NCBI RefSeq assembly: GCF_003634825.1
Contig: NZ_RBXD01000001.1
Coordinates: 2,688,501 to 2,752,500, forward strand
Source of the DNA: Flavobacterium sp. 123
GTDB lineage: Bacteria; Bacteroidota; Bacteroidia; Flavobacteriales; Flavobacteriaceae
Direction of reading: 5' to 3'
Length of the DNA: 64,000 nt
Position numbers and translations under genes: made by a program. Below are positions 33,851-43,663 of the stretch, in pieces. Under the pieces are notes generated by a model. It was not told the DNA's origin and did no database searches. It saw only the letters and a list, made by a program, of their open reading frames with translations. Positions within the stretch are counted from its first letter, which is position 1; every line of letters begins with the position of its first letter.

Positions 33851-35127
33851 AAGCTAAAAAGAAAAACGTAATTGCAATTATTTTAGGAGGAGGACAGGGA
33901 TCTAGATTGTATCCACTTACAGAAACAAGGTCTAAACCAGCTGTACCAATAGGAGGAAAATATAGATTGGTGGATATTCCTATCTCAAATTGTATGAATT
34001 CGGATATTTATCGAATGTTTGTATTGACACAATTCAATTCGGCTTCTTTGAATGCCCATATAAAAAACACGTACAACTTTAGTATTTTTAGTCATGCCTT
34101 CGTTGATATTTTAGCTGCTGAACAAACGCCTGATAATCCTACTTGGTTTCAAGGAACTTCGGATGCTGTAAGACAATGTATGCCTCATTTCTTAAATCAT
34201 GAATTTGATTATGCTTTAATTCTTTCTGGAGATCAACTGTATCAAATGGATTTTAACGAAATGTTAGAAGCACATATTAATGCAGAAGCTGATATTTCGA
34301 TTGCTACATTGCCAGTAAATGCAAAAGATGCACCAGAATTTGGAATATTAAAAACCAATTCAGAAAGTTGTATTGAAGCTTTTATTGAAAAACCAGCTGC
34401 AGAGCTTCTTCCACAATGGGAATCAGATGTTAGTGAAGAAATGAAAAGTCAAGGGAAACATTATTTGGCATCAATGGGTATTTATATTTTCAATAAAAAA
34501 CTATTGGTTGAATTAATGAAAAACCCAGACACTAAAGATTTTGGTAAAGAAATCATTCCGCAAGCTGTTGGTCACAGAAAAATATTAAGCTATCAATATG
34601 AAGGATATTGGACAGATATCGGAAATATTGATTCTTTTTTCGAAGCTAATATTGGTTTGACAAATGATATTCCAGAATTTAATTTATTTGACAACGACAA
34701 TAAAATTTTCACAAGACCCCGTTTATTACCTCCATCAAAATTTCAAAAATCATTGATTGAGAGCTCACTAATTTCTGAAGGTTGTATCATAAATGCAAAG
34801 GAAATTAATAAGTCCGTAATTGGTATTCGTTCTAGAATTGGAGAAGGAACAGTTATTCGTAATTGTTACGTAATGGGTAATGATTTCTATCAAAGTATAG
34901 ATGATATGAAAGAAGATGTTTATAATGACAAACAACTAGTAGGAATTGGAGAAAGATGTTTTATAAGTAATGCTTTAGTTGATAAGAATTGCAGAATAGG
35001 CAATGATGTCCATATTGAAGGAGGAAAGCATCTAGAAAACCTTAATCATGAATTATATGCTATAAAAGATGGTATTGTAGTTATTAAAAAAGGAGCAATT
35101 ATTCCTAATAACTATACTATAAAATAG
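33847..35127 (+). CDS. glgC: Glucose-1-phosphate adenylyltransferase
   Basis: A 426-residue enzyme making ADP-glucose from ATP and glucose-1-phosphate, the regulated first step of glycogen synthesis. The nucleotidyltransferase opening is GGGQGSRLYPLTETRSKPAV, followed by GKYRLVDIPISNC, the catalytic-region FILSGDQLYQMDF type segment (LILSGDQLYQMD), and FIEKP. The C-terminal left-handed beta helix (about 320-426) contains hexapeptide-like repeats. Start overlaps the glgA stop. Downstream is a 370-base gap before glgE. Confidence 0.95.
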   Translation: MKAKKKNVIAIILGGGQGSRLYPLTETRSKPAVPIGGKYRLVDIPISNCMNSDIYRMFVLTQFNSASLNAHIKNTYNFSIFSHAFVDILAAEQTPDNPTWFQGTSDAVRQCMPHFLNHEFDYALILSGDQLYQMDFNEMLEAHINAEADISIATLPVNAKDAPEFGILKTNSESCIEAFIEKPAAELLPQWESDVSEEMKSQGKHYLASMGIYIFNKKLLVELMKNPDTKDFGKEIIPQAVGHRKILSYQYEGYWTDIGNIDSFFEANIGLTNDIPEFNLFDNDNKIFTRPRLLPPSKFQKSLIESSLISEGCIINAKEINKSVIGIRSRIGEGTVIRNCYVMGNDFYQSIDDMKEDVYNDKQLVGIGERCFISNALVDKNCRIGNDVHIEGGKHLENLNHELYAIKDGIVVIKKGAIIPNNYTIK

Positions 35128-35497
35128 TAATTCAACTTTAAATAAAATTTTCAATTTGTAATAATTGATTTGCCCCAGTTTCAATTACAATAGTTTTAAT
35201 TCTTAATTAAAAATTGCTTTAAAACTATTGTATTGGAGTAGATAAAAAAGGGTAATTTGATTGTTAAAGTTGAAAATTTTATTTTTTTCAATAATCAAAC
35301 AAACTTTCTTTTGAAAAAAGAAAAATCAATACACACTAAATACAAAACATATGTTTAGTGGTTTTTAAAATTGGTTTAGAAATTTTCAATGAATGAATAT
35401 GATATTAAGCAATTTTTAACATATCAATAATTTTTTTATTAAAGTTTTTACAATATATAATTTTTATTACATTTCGAAAATCATTTAAAGAAATACA
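35128..35497. other. 370-base gap between glgC and glgE with nested inverted repeats
   Basis: No gene is seen. An outer pair of perfect 15-base arms (35140-35154, AAATAAAATTTTCAA; 35270-35284) encloses an inner hairpin with perfect 14-base arms (35186-35199, TACAATAGTTTTAA; 35219-35232). A third short hairpin CACTAAA/TTTAGTG lies near 35335-35361. None has a classical GC-rich stem and T tail. The block may control read-through from glgAC into glgE or be a small degenerate repeat element. Confidence 0.6.
35186..35232. repeat. Inner hairpin in the glgC-glgE gap
   Basis: Perfect 14-base arms, TACAATAGTTTTAA and its complement, around a 19-base loop containing TTAATTAA. It lies inside a larger inverted repeat. 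Confidence 0.6.
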
Positions 35498-37432
35498 ATG
35501 CAGAATCAAACCAGAATTATAATAGAAAATGTTTTGCCTCAATTAGATTGTGGGGCTTTCGCCATTAAAAGAATTATTGGTCAAAAAGTACATGTAACCG
35601 CTGCTGTCTTTTCTGACGGTCATGATGTTTTAGAAAGTTGTGTCAAGTACAAGCATGAAGCTGATGAAAACTGGCAGGAAGTTCGAATGACTCCAACAGT
35701 AAATGATGAATGGTTTGCCGAATTCAAAGTTGAAAAACAAGGATTCTATTCTTATTTAGTAGAAGGATGGGTTGATTATGCTTTAAATTGGCAACACGGA
35801 ACAGAAAGAAAAATTCAAGATAATCAACATGTAAAATCAGAACTTCTAGAAGGAGCGGAATATGTGCGTGCGATTTTGCCACTTGTTAATGCTACCGAAA
35901 GTGATTATTTGAAAACATTAGAGTATTATTTTATTACGGAATCAGAATATAATAATGCTGTTCGTGAAGCATCTTCTCATGAATTAACACGTATTTTTAA
36001 AAAATATCCAATTCGTTTTTTAGAAAACAAATCACAAGAATTGAAAGTGTATGTTGATAGAAAAAAAGCATTATACAGTACTTGGTATGAGTTTTTTCCT
36101 CGTTCAGCATCATCTGAAGAAGGCAAACACGGTACGTTTAAAGATTGTGAAAGACTTTTACCAAGAGTGGCAGCAATGGGATTTGATACCTTGTATTTTC
36201 CGCCAATTCATCCAATTGGGGAAGTAAATAGAAAAGGAAAAAATAATGCTACAAATGCACAACCTGGAGATGTAGGATCGCCATGGGGAATAGGTTCTCA
36301 ATATGGAGGTCACAAGTCAACACATCCAGAATTAGGAACTATTGAAGACTTTAAGGAATTGGTTAAAAAAGCTCAAGATTTAGGTATTGAAGTGGCTATG
36401 GATTATGCTTTACAAGCAGCGCCAGATCATCCTTATGTAAAAGATTTTCCACAATGGTTCAAATGGAGACCGGATGGAACTGTCCAATATGCTGAAAATC
36501 CTCCGAAAAAATACCAAGATATTCAACCTATTTATTTTGAAAGTGGTGATTGGAAAAATCTTTGGAAAGAACTTTTAGATGTCGCTTTGTTTTGGATTGA
36601 AGAATGCAACATAAAAGTATATAGAGTTGATAATCCGCATACTAAGCCGTTTTATTTTTGGGGTTGGTTGATTGCTGAAATTAAGAAGAAACACCCAGAT
36701 GTGTTATTTTTAGCAGAAGCTTTTACCCGTCCAAAAATAATGAACGAATTAGCGAAACAAGGTTTTAGTCAATCTTATACGTACTTCACATGGAGAAATT
36801 CTAAAAAAGAATTAACGGAATATGTTGAAGAATTAACGCAATCGGAACAAAAGGAGTTTTATCGTCCAAATTTTTGGCCGAATACTCCAGACATAAACCC
36901 ATTTGCTTTGCAAAGTGGAAATGAATCCGTGCATTTACAGAAATATTTTCTTGCAGCAACATTAAGCTCAAGTGTTGGTATTTATGGGCCTGTATTCGAA
37001 TATAGAATTTGTGAACCAATGGCTTCTGGTAAAGAGGAATATCTAAATTCTGAGAAATATGAGTTTTTTAAATGGGATTGGGATAAGCAGAACAAAATTA
37101 CCACTTTGATTACTAAAGTGAATATGATTCGTAAAGATCATGCTTCCTTGCAACAAACTAATAATATTGTTTTTTGTGATACCAATAATGAGCAGGTTAT
37201 GGCTTACTATAAATTTGATGATGAAAAACAAAATCAAACTTTGATGGTCGTTAGTCTTGATCCGTACAATATGAGTAGGGCAATGGTTAGAATTCCAATA
37301 GAACAACTAGGAAATCAACCCATTCAGGTAACAGACTTAATTACAGGTAATAATTATTTTTGGGATAAAGAATGGAATTATGTTGAACTATCACCAGATT
37401 TACCATTTCATCTACTTAAAATTCACAGATAA
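35498..37432 (+). CDS. glgE: Alpha-1,4-glucan:maltose-1-phosphate maltosyltransferase GlgE
   Basis: A 644-residue GH13_3 enzyme that transfers maltosyl units from alpha-maltose-1-phosphate to glucan chains. An N-terminal beta domain (about 1-130) and helical bundle precede the barrel, which starts YSTWYEFFPRSASSEEGKHG. The nucleophile is D378 in YRVDNPHTKPF and the acid/base E407 in FLAEAFTRPKIM; their 29-residue spacing equals that of D394 and E423 in Streptomyces GlgE. The stop overlaps the start of the maltokinase gene by one base. The start is the first ATG after the gap, giving MQNQTRIIIENVLPQLDCG. Confidence 0.94.
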   Translation: MQNQTRIIIENVLPQLDCGAFAIKRIIGQKVHVTAAVFSDGHDVLESCVKYKHEADENWQEVRMTPTVNDEWFAEFKVEKQGFYSYLVEGWVDYALNWQHGTERKIQDNQHVKSELLEGAEYVRAILPLVNATESDYLKTLEYYFITESEYNNAVREASSHELTRIFKKYPIRFLENKSQELKVYVDRKKALYSTWYEFFPRSASSEEGKHGTFKDCERLLPRVAAMGFDTLYFPPIHPIGEVNRKGKNNATNAQPGDVGSPWGIGSQYGGHKSTHPELGTIEDFKELVKKAQDLGIEVAMDYALQAAPDHPYVKDFPQWFKWRPDGTVQYAENPPKKYQDIQPIYFESGDWKNLWKELLDVALFWIEECNIKVYRVDNPHTKPFYFWGWLIAEIKKKHPDVLFLAEAFTRPKIMNELAKQGFSQSYTYFTWRNSKKELTEYVEELTQSEQKEFYRPNFWPNTPDINPFALQSGNESVHLQKYFLAATLSSSVGIYGPVFEYRICEPMASGKEEYLNSEKYEFFKWDWDKQNKITTLITKVNMIRKDHASLQQTNNIVFCDTNNEQVMAYYKFDDEKQNQTLMVVSLDPYNMSRAMVRIPIEQLGNQPIQVTDLITGNNYFWDKEWNYVELSPDLPFHLLKIHR

Positions 37433-39072
37433 TGATTGACAATAAAATTAATGAAGACGAATTTCAAGAGCCATTTGTTTTTAAAACAGATTGGAAAAAT
37501 GCATTCGATGATGAAGAGTTTGTAAAAGTTTTCTCTTCGGATATTTTAGAAAATTATATCATTAATAAGCGTTGGTATGGAGGAAAAGCAAGTACTTTAA
37601 AATATATTGAAGTAGTTGACTTTTTTAAGATTTCATCAAAAGACAATACTTATTTTGGAGTTTTACTTGAAGTAAATTTTAAGGAAGCTTTTTATCAGCA
37701 TTATTTCATGCCCCTAGCTTTCATGTCAGAAGAAGAGCTAGATACCAATACGATTATTGCTCCTGTAAAAATGAACAATATTGACGGGTTTCTTGTTGAT
37801 GCGTTGCATCAAGAGGATTTTAGAAAATTATTGTTTGATGAAATTATTCATTCCAAAGGGACGGAGTCTTCAAAAGTACAATTTCACAAAGGAAATAAAT
37901 TAGATGATAAAGAATATATATCTTCTAAATTCATGGGTGTTGAGCAAAGTAATACTTCAATTATTTACAATAACACATTAGTTTTGAAGATATTCAGGAG
38001 AATATATATAAGTATGAATCCTGATTATGAAATCAGTCGTTTCCTTACGGAAAGAATGAATTTTAAAAGTTCTCCACAATACAAAGGTAGTATAAGTGTG
38101 ATATTAACGGAAGGAAACATTACCCTTGGATTAATGCAGGAATTAGTTCCTAATCAAGGAGATGCTTGGAAGTTTATGTTGGAAGAAGTTGACCGAATTT
38201 TTGATAATTTGAATCATAAAAAGATAAAAATCAATAAATTACCAGATATTGATTTATTCAAACGATTAAAGCTTAATGAGGTTCCACATGAAATAATTGA
38301 TTGGGCTGGATTAAGTATCTTTTTACGTATTCAAACGCTCGCTACCCGAACTGCTGAAATGCATATAGCTTTAGGAAGTGATATTCACGAAACTGCTTTT
38401 ACACCTACAACCTATAATGGAGATTATACGGTTTGGTTAAAAAACAGATTAACATATCAGTTCCAAAACAGATTGAATATTCTGGAAAACAATTTGCATA
38501 AATTAGATGGTTTAGCTTTAGAATTAGCCAATCAGTTTTTAGACCATAAAAAAGAAATTCGAAAGTTATTTTTAGATTTTGATTGGACTAAAATGAAATC
38601 CGAACGAATTCGTATTCATGGTGATTACCATTTAGGGCAGGTTTTAGTGAATGGCGATGATTTTTATATTCTAGATTTTGAAGGAGAACCAGAGAGTACA
38701 ATTAGAGATAGAAAAGTAAAACAACCACCATTGAAAGATGTTGCTGGGATGTTTCGTTCTTTTCATTATTCGATTTATGCTACAATTTTTAATAATAAAG
38801 AAAAATACCCATACGAACAAAAAGAGCTTTTTCAGGCTGGAGAAATATTATTTAAATATTTTGTTGGTGTATTTTTACAGACATATACCGAGGTGGCACA
38901 AAGCGGAAATTTGAATATTGGATATAAAAAAGAGATTGATTTTCTCTTGAAATATTGCTTGCTTGAAAAAGCGGTTTACGAGTTAGGCTATGAATTAAAT
39001 TCACGTCCACGCTGGTCCGTAATACCTTTAACAGGAATTGCGAGCATTATGGAGTTTGAAAAGCATAATTAA
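37432..39072 (+). CDS. Maltokinase (Pep2/Mak type)
   Basis: A 546-residue aminoglycoside-phosphotransferase-fold kinase that phosphorylates maltose with ATP to maltose-1-phosphate, the GlgE donor. The kinase motifs are RIRIHGDYHLGQVLVNGDDF with the catalytic aspartate, then ILDFEGEPE for metal binding; the N-terminal cap region (about 1-160) contains NKRWYGGKASTLKYIEVVDF, typical of the family. It is a stand-alone kinase, not fused to trehalose synthase as in many bacteria. It overlaps glgE by one base and ends 40 bases before glgB. Confidence 0.9.
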   Translation: MIDNKINEDEFQEPFVFKTDWKNAFDDEEFVKVFSSDILENYIINKRWYGGKASTLKYIEVVDFFKISSKDNTYFGVLLEVNFKEAFYQHYFMPLAFMSEEELDTNTIIAPVKMNNIDGFLVDALHQEDFRKLLFDEIIHSKGTESSKVQFHKGNKLDDKEYISSKFMGVEQSNTSIIYNNTLVLKIFRRIYISMNPDYEISRFLTERMNFKSSPQYKGSISVILTEGNITLGLMQELVPNQGDAWKFMLEEVDRIFDNLNHKKIKINKLPDIDLFKRLKLNEVPHEIIDWAGLSIFLRIQTLATRTAEMHIALGSDIHETAFTPTTYNGDYTVWLKNRLTYQFQNRLNILENNLHKLDGLALELANQFLDHKKEIRKLFLDFDWTKMKSERIRIHGDYHLGQVLVNGDDFYILDFEGEPESTIRDRKVKQPPLKDVAGMFRSFHYSIYATIFNNKEKYPYEQKELFQAGEILFKYFVGVFLQTYTEVAQSGNLNIGYKKEIDFLLKYCLLEKAVYELGYELNSRPRWSVIPLTGIASIMEFEKHN

Positions 39073-39112
39073 TAGTATATTTATACTTTATAAAAAAAAC
39101 AACAAAATAAAA

Positions 39113-41020
39113 ATGAGCAAAGTACAATCACATTCCCTTTTTACAGATTTTGATATTGACTTATTCAAAGCGGGAAAACATTTCAGACTTTACGAAAAAT
39201 TAGGGGCACATCTTATAGAAGTTGACGGCGTTAAAGGAGTTTATTTTGCTGTTTGGGCGCCATCGGCAAGGTCAGTATCTGTAGTTGGAGATTTTAACTA
39301 TTGGATTCAAGGTGAACATTCTTTGCAAGTTCGTTGGGATTCTTCTGGAATTTGGGAAGGTTTTATTCCAGGTATTGAAAAAGGAACTACTTACAAATAT
39401 AAAATACAATCTAATAATGGAGGAATTGTTACTGAAAAAGCAGATCCATTTGCTTTTTACTGTGAAAAACCGCCACATACAGCTTCTGTAATTTGGGATT
39501 TAGACCATAAATGGAAAGATAAAAAATGGATGGATACCCGTAAAGACCATAATAGTCTAGATAAGCCATATTCTGTTTATGAAGTTCATTTAGGTTCTTG
39601 GAAACGTCATGGAACTGAAAATCGATTTTTAACCTATCTTGAATTTGCAGAAGATTTAGTTAGTTATGTCAAAGAAACTGGATTTACTCACGTAGAGTTT
39701 ATGCCGGTAATGGAATATCCTTATGACCCATCTTGGGGATATCAATTAGTGGGTTATTTTGCACCAACATCTCGTTTTGGAAAACCACAAGATTTTATGG
39801 TTTTAGTAGATAAGTTACACCAAGCTGGAATTGGAGTAATATTGGATTGGGTTCCTTCTCATTTTCCTGATGATGCACATGGTTTAGGATTTTTTGACGG
39901 ATCTAATCTTTTTGAGCATCCAGATCGTAGAAAAGGATATCATCCAGATTGGAAAAGTTTAGTTTTTAATTATGGGCGAAATGAAGTGCGTTCCTTTTTG
40001 ATAAGTAATGCTTTGTTTTGGTTGCAACATTATCATGTTGATGGACTACGTGTAGATGCCGTAGCCTCAATGTTGTATTTAGATTATTCTAGAAAAGATG
40101 GAGAGTGGGAGCCAAATATATTTGGAGGAAGAGAAAATTTAGATACCATAAGTTTCCTTAAAGATTTCAATGAAGCAGTTTATGCAAACTATGAAGGTGT
40201 TCAAACTATTGCAGAAGAAAGTACTTCATTTCCAATGGTTTCTAGACCTACATTTGCAGGCGGACTTGGTTTTGGGATGAAATGGATGATGGGTTGGATG
40301 CATGATACATTAGAGTATTTCCAAAAAGAAACAGTTTACAGAAAATACCATCAAAATGATTTGACTTTTTCAATGACATATACATTTTCTGAAAACTTCA
40401 TGTTGCCTTTGTCTCATGATGAAGTTGTTTACGGAAAGAAATCTATTGCAGGAAGAATGCCAGGAGATGAATGGCAAAAATTTGCTAATCTGAGATTGTT
40501 ATATGGGTATATGTTTACGCATCCTGGAACAAAACTATTGTTTATGGGAGCTGAATTTGGTCAAAGTGCCGAATGGAATTTTGAAGGAAGTTTAGATTGG
40601 CATTTGCTTCAATATCCATTTCATGAAGGGATTAAAAAATTGATTACAGATTTGAATGAATTATACAAAACACAACCTGCTCTACATGAAAAACAATTCA
40701 GTCCTGAAGGTTTTGAATGGATTAATTATTCAGACCATCAAAATGCGGTAATGTCTTTTATTCGAAAAGGAAATAAACCAAAAGAAGATGTAATTGTAGT
40801 ATGTAATTTCACACCAGTAGTCCGTGAAAATTATAGAATCGGTTTGCCTAAAAAAGGAAAACTTATAGAAATTTTCAATAGTGACTTGGCAGTTTATGGC
40901 GGAAGCGGAATTACAAATGCTACTAAATTAGCTATTGAGTCATTGCCTTACGATGGAAGAGATTATTCAGTTGCGTTAAACTTACCACCATTAGGAGTAG
41001 CCGTTTTTAAAATATCATAA
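39113..41020 (+). CDS. glgB: 1,4-alpha-glucan branching enzyme
   Basis: A 635-residue GH13 enzyme that creates alpha-1,6 branches in glycogen. A CBM48 domain (about 25-125, GVYFAVWAPSARSVSVVGDF) precedes the barrel. The nucleophile is D315 in DGLRVDAVASMLYLDY, the acid/base E368 in TIAEESTSFP, and LPLSHDEVVYGKKS carries the third conserved acid. A longer frame begins inside the maltokinase gene; the ATG at 39113 giving MSKVQSHSLFTDFDIDLFKA is the proper start. Last gene of the glycogen cluster. Confidence 0.94.
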   Translation: MSKVQSHSLFTDFDIDLFKAGKHFRLYEKLGAHLIEVDGVKGVYFAVWAPSARSVSVVGDFNYWIQGEHSLQVRWDSSGIWEGFIPGIEKGTTYKYKIQSNNGGIVTEKADPFAFYCEKPPHTASVIWDLDHKWKDKKWMDTRKDHNSLDKPYSVYEVHLGSWKRHGTENRFLTYLEFAEDLVSYVKETGFTHVEFMPVMEYPYDPSWGYQLVGYFAPTSRFGKPQDFMVLVDKLHQAGIGVILDWVPSHFPDDAHGLGFFDGSNLFEHPDRRKGYHPDWKSLVFNYGRNEVRSFLISNALFWLQHYHVDGLRVDAVASMLYLDYSRKDGEWEPNIFGGRENLDTISFLKDFNEAVYANYEGVQTIAEESTSFPMVSRPTFAGGLGFGMKWMMGWMHDTLEYFQKETVYRKYHQNDLTFSMTYTFSENFMLPLSHDEVVYGKKSIAGRMPGDEWQKFANLRLLYGYMFTHPGTKLLFMGAEFGQSAEWNFEGSLDWHLLQYPFHEGIKKLITDLNELYKTQPALHEKQFSPEGFEWINYSDHQNAVMSFIRKGNKPKEDVIVVCNFTPVVRENYRIGLPKKGKLIEIFNSDLAVYGGSGITNATKLAIESLPYDGRDYSVALNLPPLGVAVFKIS

Positions 41021-41031
41021 AAAAATAGATT

Positions 41032-41090
41032 AAAAGTCATCTTCTATATTTAGTTTTTCAATTGAACAAAATAAAGGGGATGGCTTTTTT
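41032..41090 (+). terminator. Probable terminator after glgB
   Basis: AAAAGTCATC (41032-41041) pairs with GATGGCTTTT (41079-41088, one G-U), followed by T residues; the 37-base loop is long, so it may be modest. Confidence 0.5.
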
Positions 41091-41136
41091 ATTGTATTTA
41101 ATCCAAATTGTTTAAAACAAAATGCTTTAATATTTC

Positions 41137-41144
41137 TACTTTTG
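41137..41144 (+). promoter_or_regulatory. -7 box (TACTTTTG) for the M48 gene
   Basis: TAnnTTTG match 21 bases before the chosen ATG. It overlaps the first in-frame ATG at 41142, which argues for the later start. Confidence 0.48.
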
Positions 41145-41165
41145 TTTTATTCTAAAATCTATATT

Positions 41166-41984
41166 ATGAAAAAGCATTCCGCCCTCGTTGCAATACTAAC
41201 TTTTGGACTATTATTATCATGTGCTACCAATCCTATAACTGGTAAGAAAAACTTAAATTTTGTTTCCAATAGTGAGCTATTTCCATCATCCTTTCAGCAA
41301 TATGGAACTTTTTTAAAAGAAAATAAAGTAATCTCAGGAACAGCTGATGCAAAAAGAGTAGAAACAGTAGGGATGAAAATTAAAGTCGCTGCTGAAAAAT
41401 ATCTAATTTCTATTGGCCAACCAGAATATTTGAAAGATTATCGGTGGGAGTATAAATTAGTTGAAAGTAAAGATGTTAATGCTTGGTGTATGCCAGGTGG
41501 GAAAATTGTTGTGTACTCAGGAATTTTACCAATAACTAAAGATGAAGCGGGTTTAGCTACCGTTATGGGGCACGAAGTATCACATGCCTTAGCGAATCAC
41601 GGAGCACAACGAATGAGTGCCGCACAATTACAACAAATTGGTGCAGTAGGGGTTTCTTTGGCTACAGGAAGCCAAACAGAAGAGAAACAAAAAATGTGGC
41701 AACAGTATTATGGCATTGGATCTCAGGTAGGAGTAATGCTACCTTTTAGTAGAAGTCACGAAACAGAAGCTGATAAAATAGGATTGACTTTGATGGCTAT
41801 TGCGGGATATAATCCAGATTTAGCTGTTGGATTTTGGCAAAGAATGGCTGCGCAATCTTCTGGACAATCTCAGCCAGAATTTTTAAGTACGCATCCTTCG
41901 GATGCTACTAGAATTCAAAATCTTAAAGCATTAATTCCAGAAGCAAAAGCTACAGCTGCTAAATTTGGAGTTTTCTTTAAATAA
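41166..41984 (+). CDS. M48 family metallopeptidase, lipoprotein
   Basis: A 272-residue BepA/Oma1-like zinc protease anchored as a lipoprotein (signal MKKHSALVAILTFGLLLSC, lipid-bearing C19). Metal site HEVSH at 136-140 with catalytic E137; the third ligand is in SRSHETEADKIG near residue 200. The segment NPITGKKNLNFVS just after the lipobox is typical of this group. Expected to degrade misfolded envelope proteins in the periplasm. It forms a single-gene unit with a weak hairpin downstream. Confidence 0.92.
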   Translation: MKKHSALVAILTFGLLLSCATNPITGKKNLNFVSNSELFPSSFQQYGTFLKENKVISGTADAKRVETVGMKIKVAAEKYLISIGQPEYLKDYRWEYKLVESKDVNAWCMPGGKIVVYSGILPITKDEAGLATVMGHEVSHALANHGAQRMSAAQLQQIGAVGVSLATGSQTEEKQKMWQQYYGIGSQVGVMLPFSRSHETEADKIGLTLMAIAGYNPDLAVGFWQRMAAQSSGQSQPEFLSTHPSDATRIQNLKALIPEAKATAAKFGVFFK

Positions 41985-42002
41985 ACGATAATAAAGATAA
42001 AT

Positions 42003-42030
42003 ATAAACCACTTCAATCGAAGTGGTTTAT
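42003..42030 (+). terminator. Hairpin after the M48 gene
   Basis: Perfect 12-base arms ATAAACCACTTC and complement around a 4-base loop, 18 bases past the stop. Little T tail, so medium confidence as a terminator. Confidence 0.6.
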
Positions 42031-42097
42031 TGTTTCATAAAGTATTAAATTTTTTATATTTACGCTTCCGAATAAACACATTCATAAAAAACAAAAT

Positions 42098-43423
42098 ATG
42101 GCAGATTTACCAAAAGGGAGTAAAAAATTATTGAATGCATGGGCTTTTTATGATTGGGCAAATTCAGTTTATCCATTAGTAATAACTTCTGCTGTTTTTC
42201 CAATTTTTTATGAAGCACTATTTTCAGAACGTAGTCATTATATAGCTGTTTTTGGTTTTAGCGTTAAAAATTCTGCATTGATTAGTTTTGTTACTGCTTT
42301 TGCTTTTTTAATTGTGGCACTATTTTCTCCTTTGCTATCTGGAATTTCTGATTATGTGGGAAATAAGAAAAAATTCATGAAGTTTTTCTGTTATTTAGGA
42401 GCCTTATCCTGTGTTGGTTTATATTGGTTTAGTTTAGAAAATATTTACATAAGTTTATTATTTTACTTTTTAGGATTAATAGGCTTTTGGGGAAGTTTAG
42501 TTTTTTATAATTCGTATTTGCCAGACATTGCTTTTACAGAACAGCAAGACGAAGTTAGCGCTCGAGGATTTTCATTCGGATATGTTGGGAGTGTTTTATT
42601 ATTGATAGTCAATTTAGCAATGATAATGATGCCTGATGTTTTTGGAATTTCTGGAACTAAGGGCGAAGCCGCTATGAAAGCTATGAGATATTCTTTTATA
42701 ATGGTAGGAATTTGGTGGATTATATTTAGTCAATATACTTATTATTATTTGCCAAAAGGAAATAAAAATGCTAATCGTAAAGTGACTCACCATGTTGTTT
42801 TTAATGGTTACAAAGAATTAAAAAAAGTATGGCACTTATTGTCTGAAAATTTGGCTTTGAAAAAATATTTGTGGAGTTTCTTTGTCTATAGTATGGCCGT
42901 TCAAACAGTAATGTTGATTGCTACTTATTTTGGTTCACAAGAAATACAATGGTCTTCTCAAAGTGAAAGTACTACGGGATTAATTATTTGTATATTATTA
43001 ATACAATTAGTGGCAATTATTGGAGCTACTTTGACCTCTAAAGCATCCGCTAAATATGGAAATATTCCAACCTTAATTACAATCAATTCTTTTTGGATAA
43101 TACTTTGTGTTTTAGCATATTTCATTACGCTACCTATTCATTTTTATGTTATGGCTGGTTTTGTTGGGCTAGTAATGGGAGGGATTCAAGCTTTATCACG
43201 TTCCACTTATTCTAAATTATTACCGGAATCTGAAGACACTGCTTCTTTTTTTAGTTTTTATGATGTTGCCGAAAAAATAGGAATTGTTATTGGAATGTGT
43301 GTTTATGGTATTATAGATCAGATCACTGGAAGTCCAAGATTTGCAATCGTATTTTTGGGAATCTTTTTTGTAACAGGAGTCTTTTTATTAAAAAAAGTGC
43401 CTAAACAAACTGTTTTAAATTAA
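42098..43423 (+). CDS. MFS transporter, UMF1/Atg22-like
   Basis: A 441-residue membrane protein with about twelve hydrophobic segments. The N-terminal NAWAFYDWANSVYPLVITSA is the hallmark of the vacuole-effluxer-like (UMF1) branch of the major facilitator superfamily, and MGGIQALSRSTYSKLLPESE is a conserved late loop. In fungi Atg22 exports amino acids; the bacterial substrate is unknown. Upstream, TTG-N22-TATATTTA may be its promoter. Followed by a 240-base gap before lon. Confidence 0.88.
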   Translation: MADLPKGSKKLLNAWAFYDWANSVYPLVITSAVFPIFYEALFSERSHYIAVFGFSVKNSALISFVTAFAFLIVALFSPLLSGISDYVGNKKKFMKFFCYLGALSCVGLYWFSLENIYISLLFYFLGLIGFWGSLVFYNSYLPDIAFTEQQDEVSARGFSFGYVGSVLLLIVNLAMIMMPDVFGISGTKGEAAMKAMRYSFIMVGIWWIIFSQYTYYYLPKGNKNANRKVTHHVVFNGYKELKKVWHLLSENLALKKYLWSFFVYSMAVQTVMLIATYFGSQEIQWSSQSESTTGLIICILLIQLVAIIGATLTSKASAKYGNIPTLITINSFWIILCVLAYFITLPIHFYVMAGFVGLVMGGIQALSRSTYSKLLPESEDTASFFSFYDVAEKIGIVIGMCVYGIIDQITGSPRFAIVFLGIFFVTGVFLLKKVPKQTVLN

Positions 43424-43610
43424 TAAAATTGGTATTTTTATTAAAACTATTTAGGGTTTCTTTATAACCTGCTAATCAAAATCTTTTTTAATAGTTGAAT
43501 TATTAGAATTTATGCTAATCTTTTTTGGCATAGAGATTGCCTAATTTAAAGGCTATACAAATTTAGTACATTATACATTAATTTTATTTAAAATTAGTTC
43601 CGCGATAGCT

Positions 43611-43618
43611 TATGTTTG
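43611..43618 (+). promoter_or_regulatory. -7 box (TATGTTTG) for lon
   Basis: TAnnTTTG match followed by C, 45 bases upstream of the lon ATG. No TTG partner at the standard distance. No heat-shock-type inverted repeat (CIRCE) was seen in the 240-base gap. Confidence 0.4.
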
Positions 43619-43663
43619 CTATTCGAATATAAATTTTAATGACAAAAAGACTTAAACTTATAT

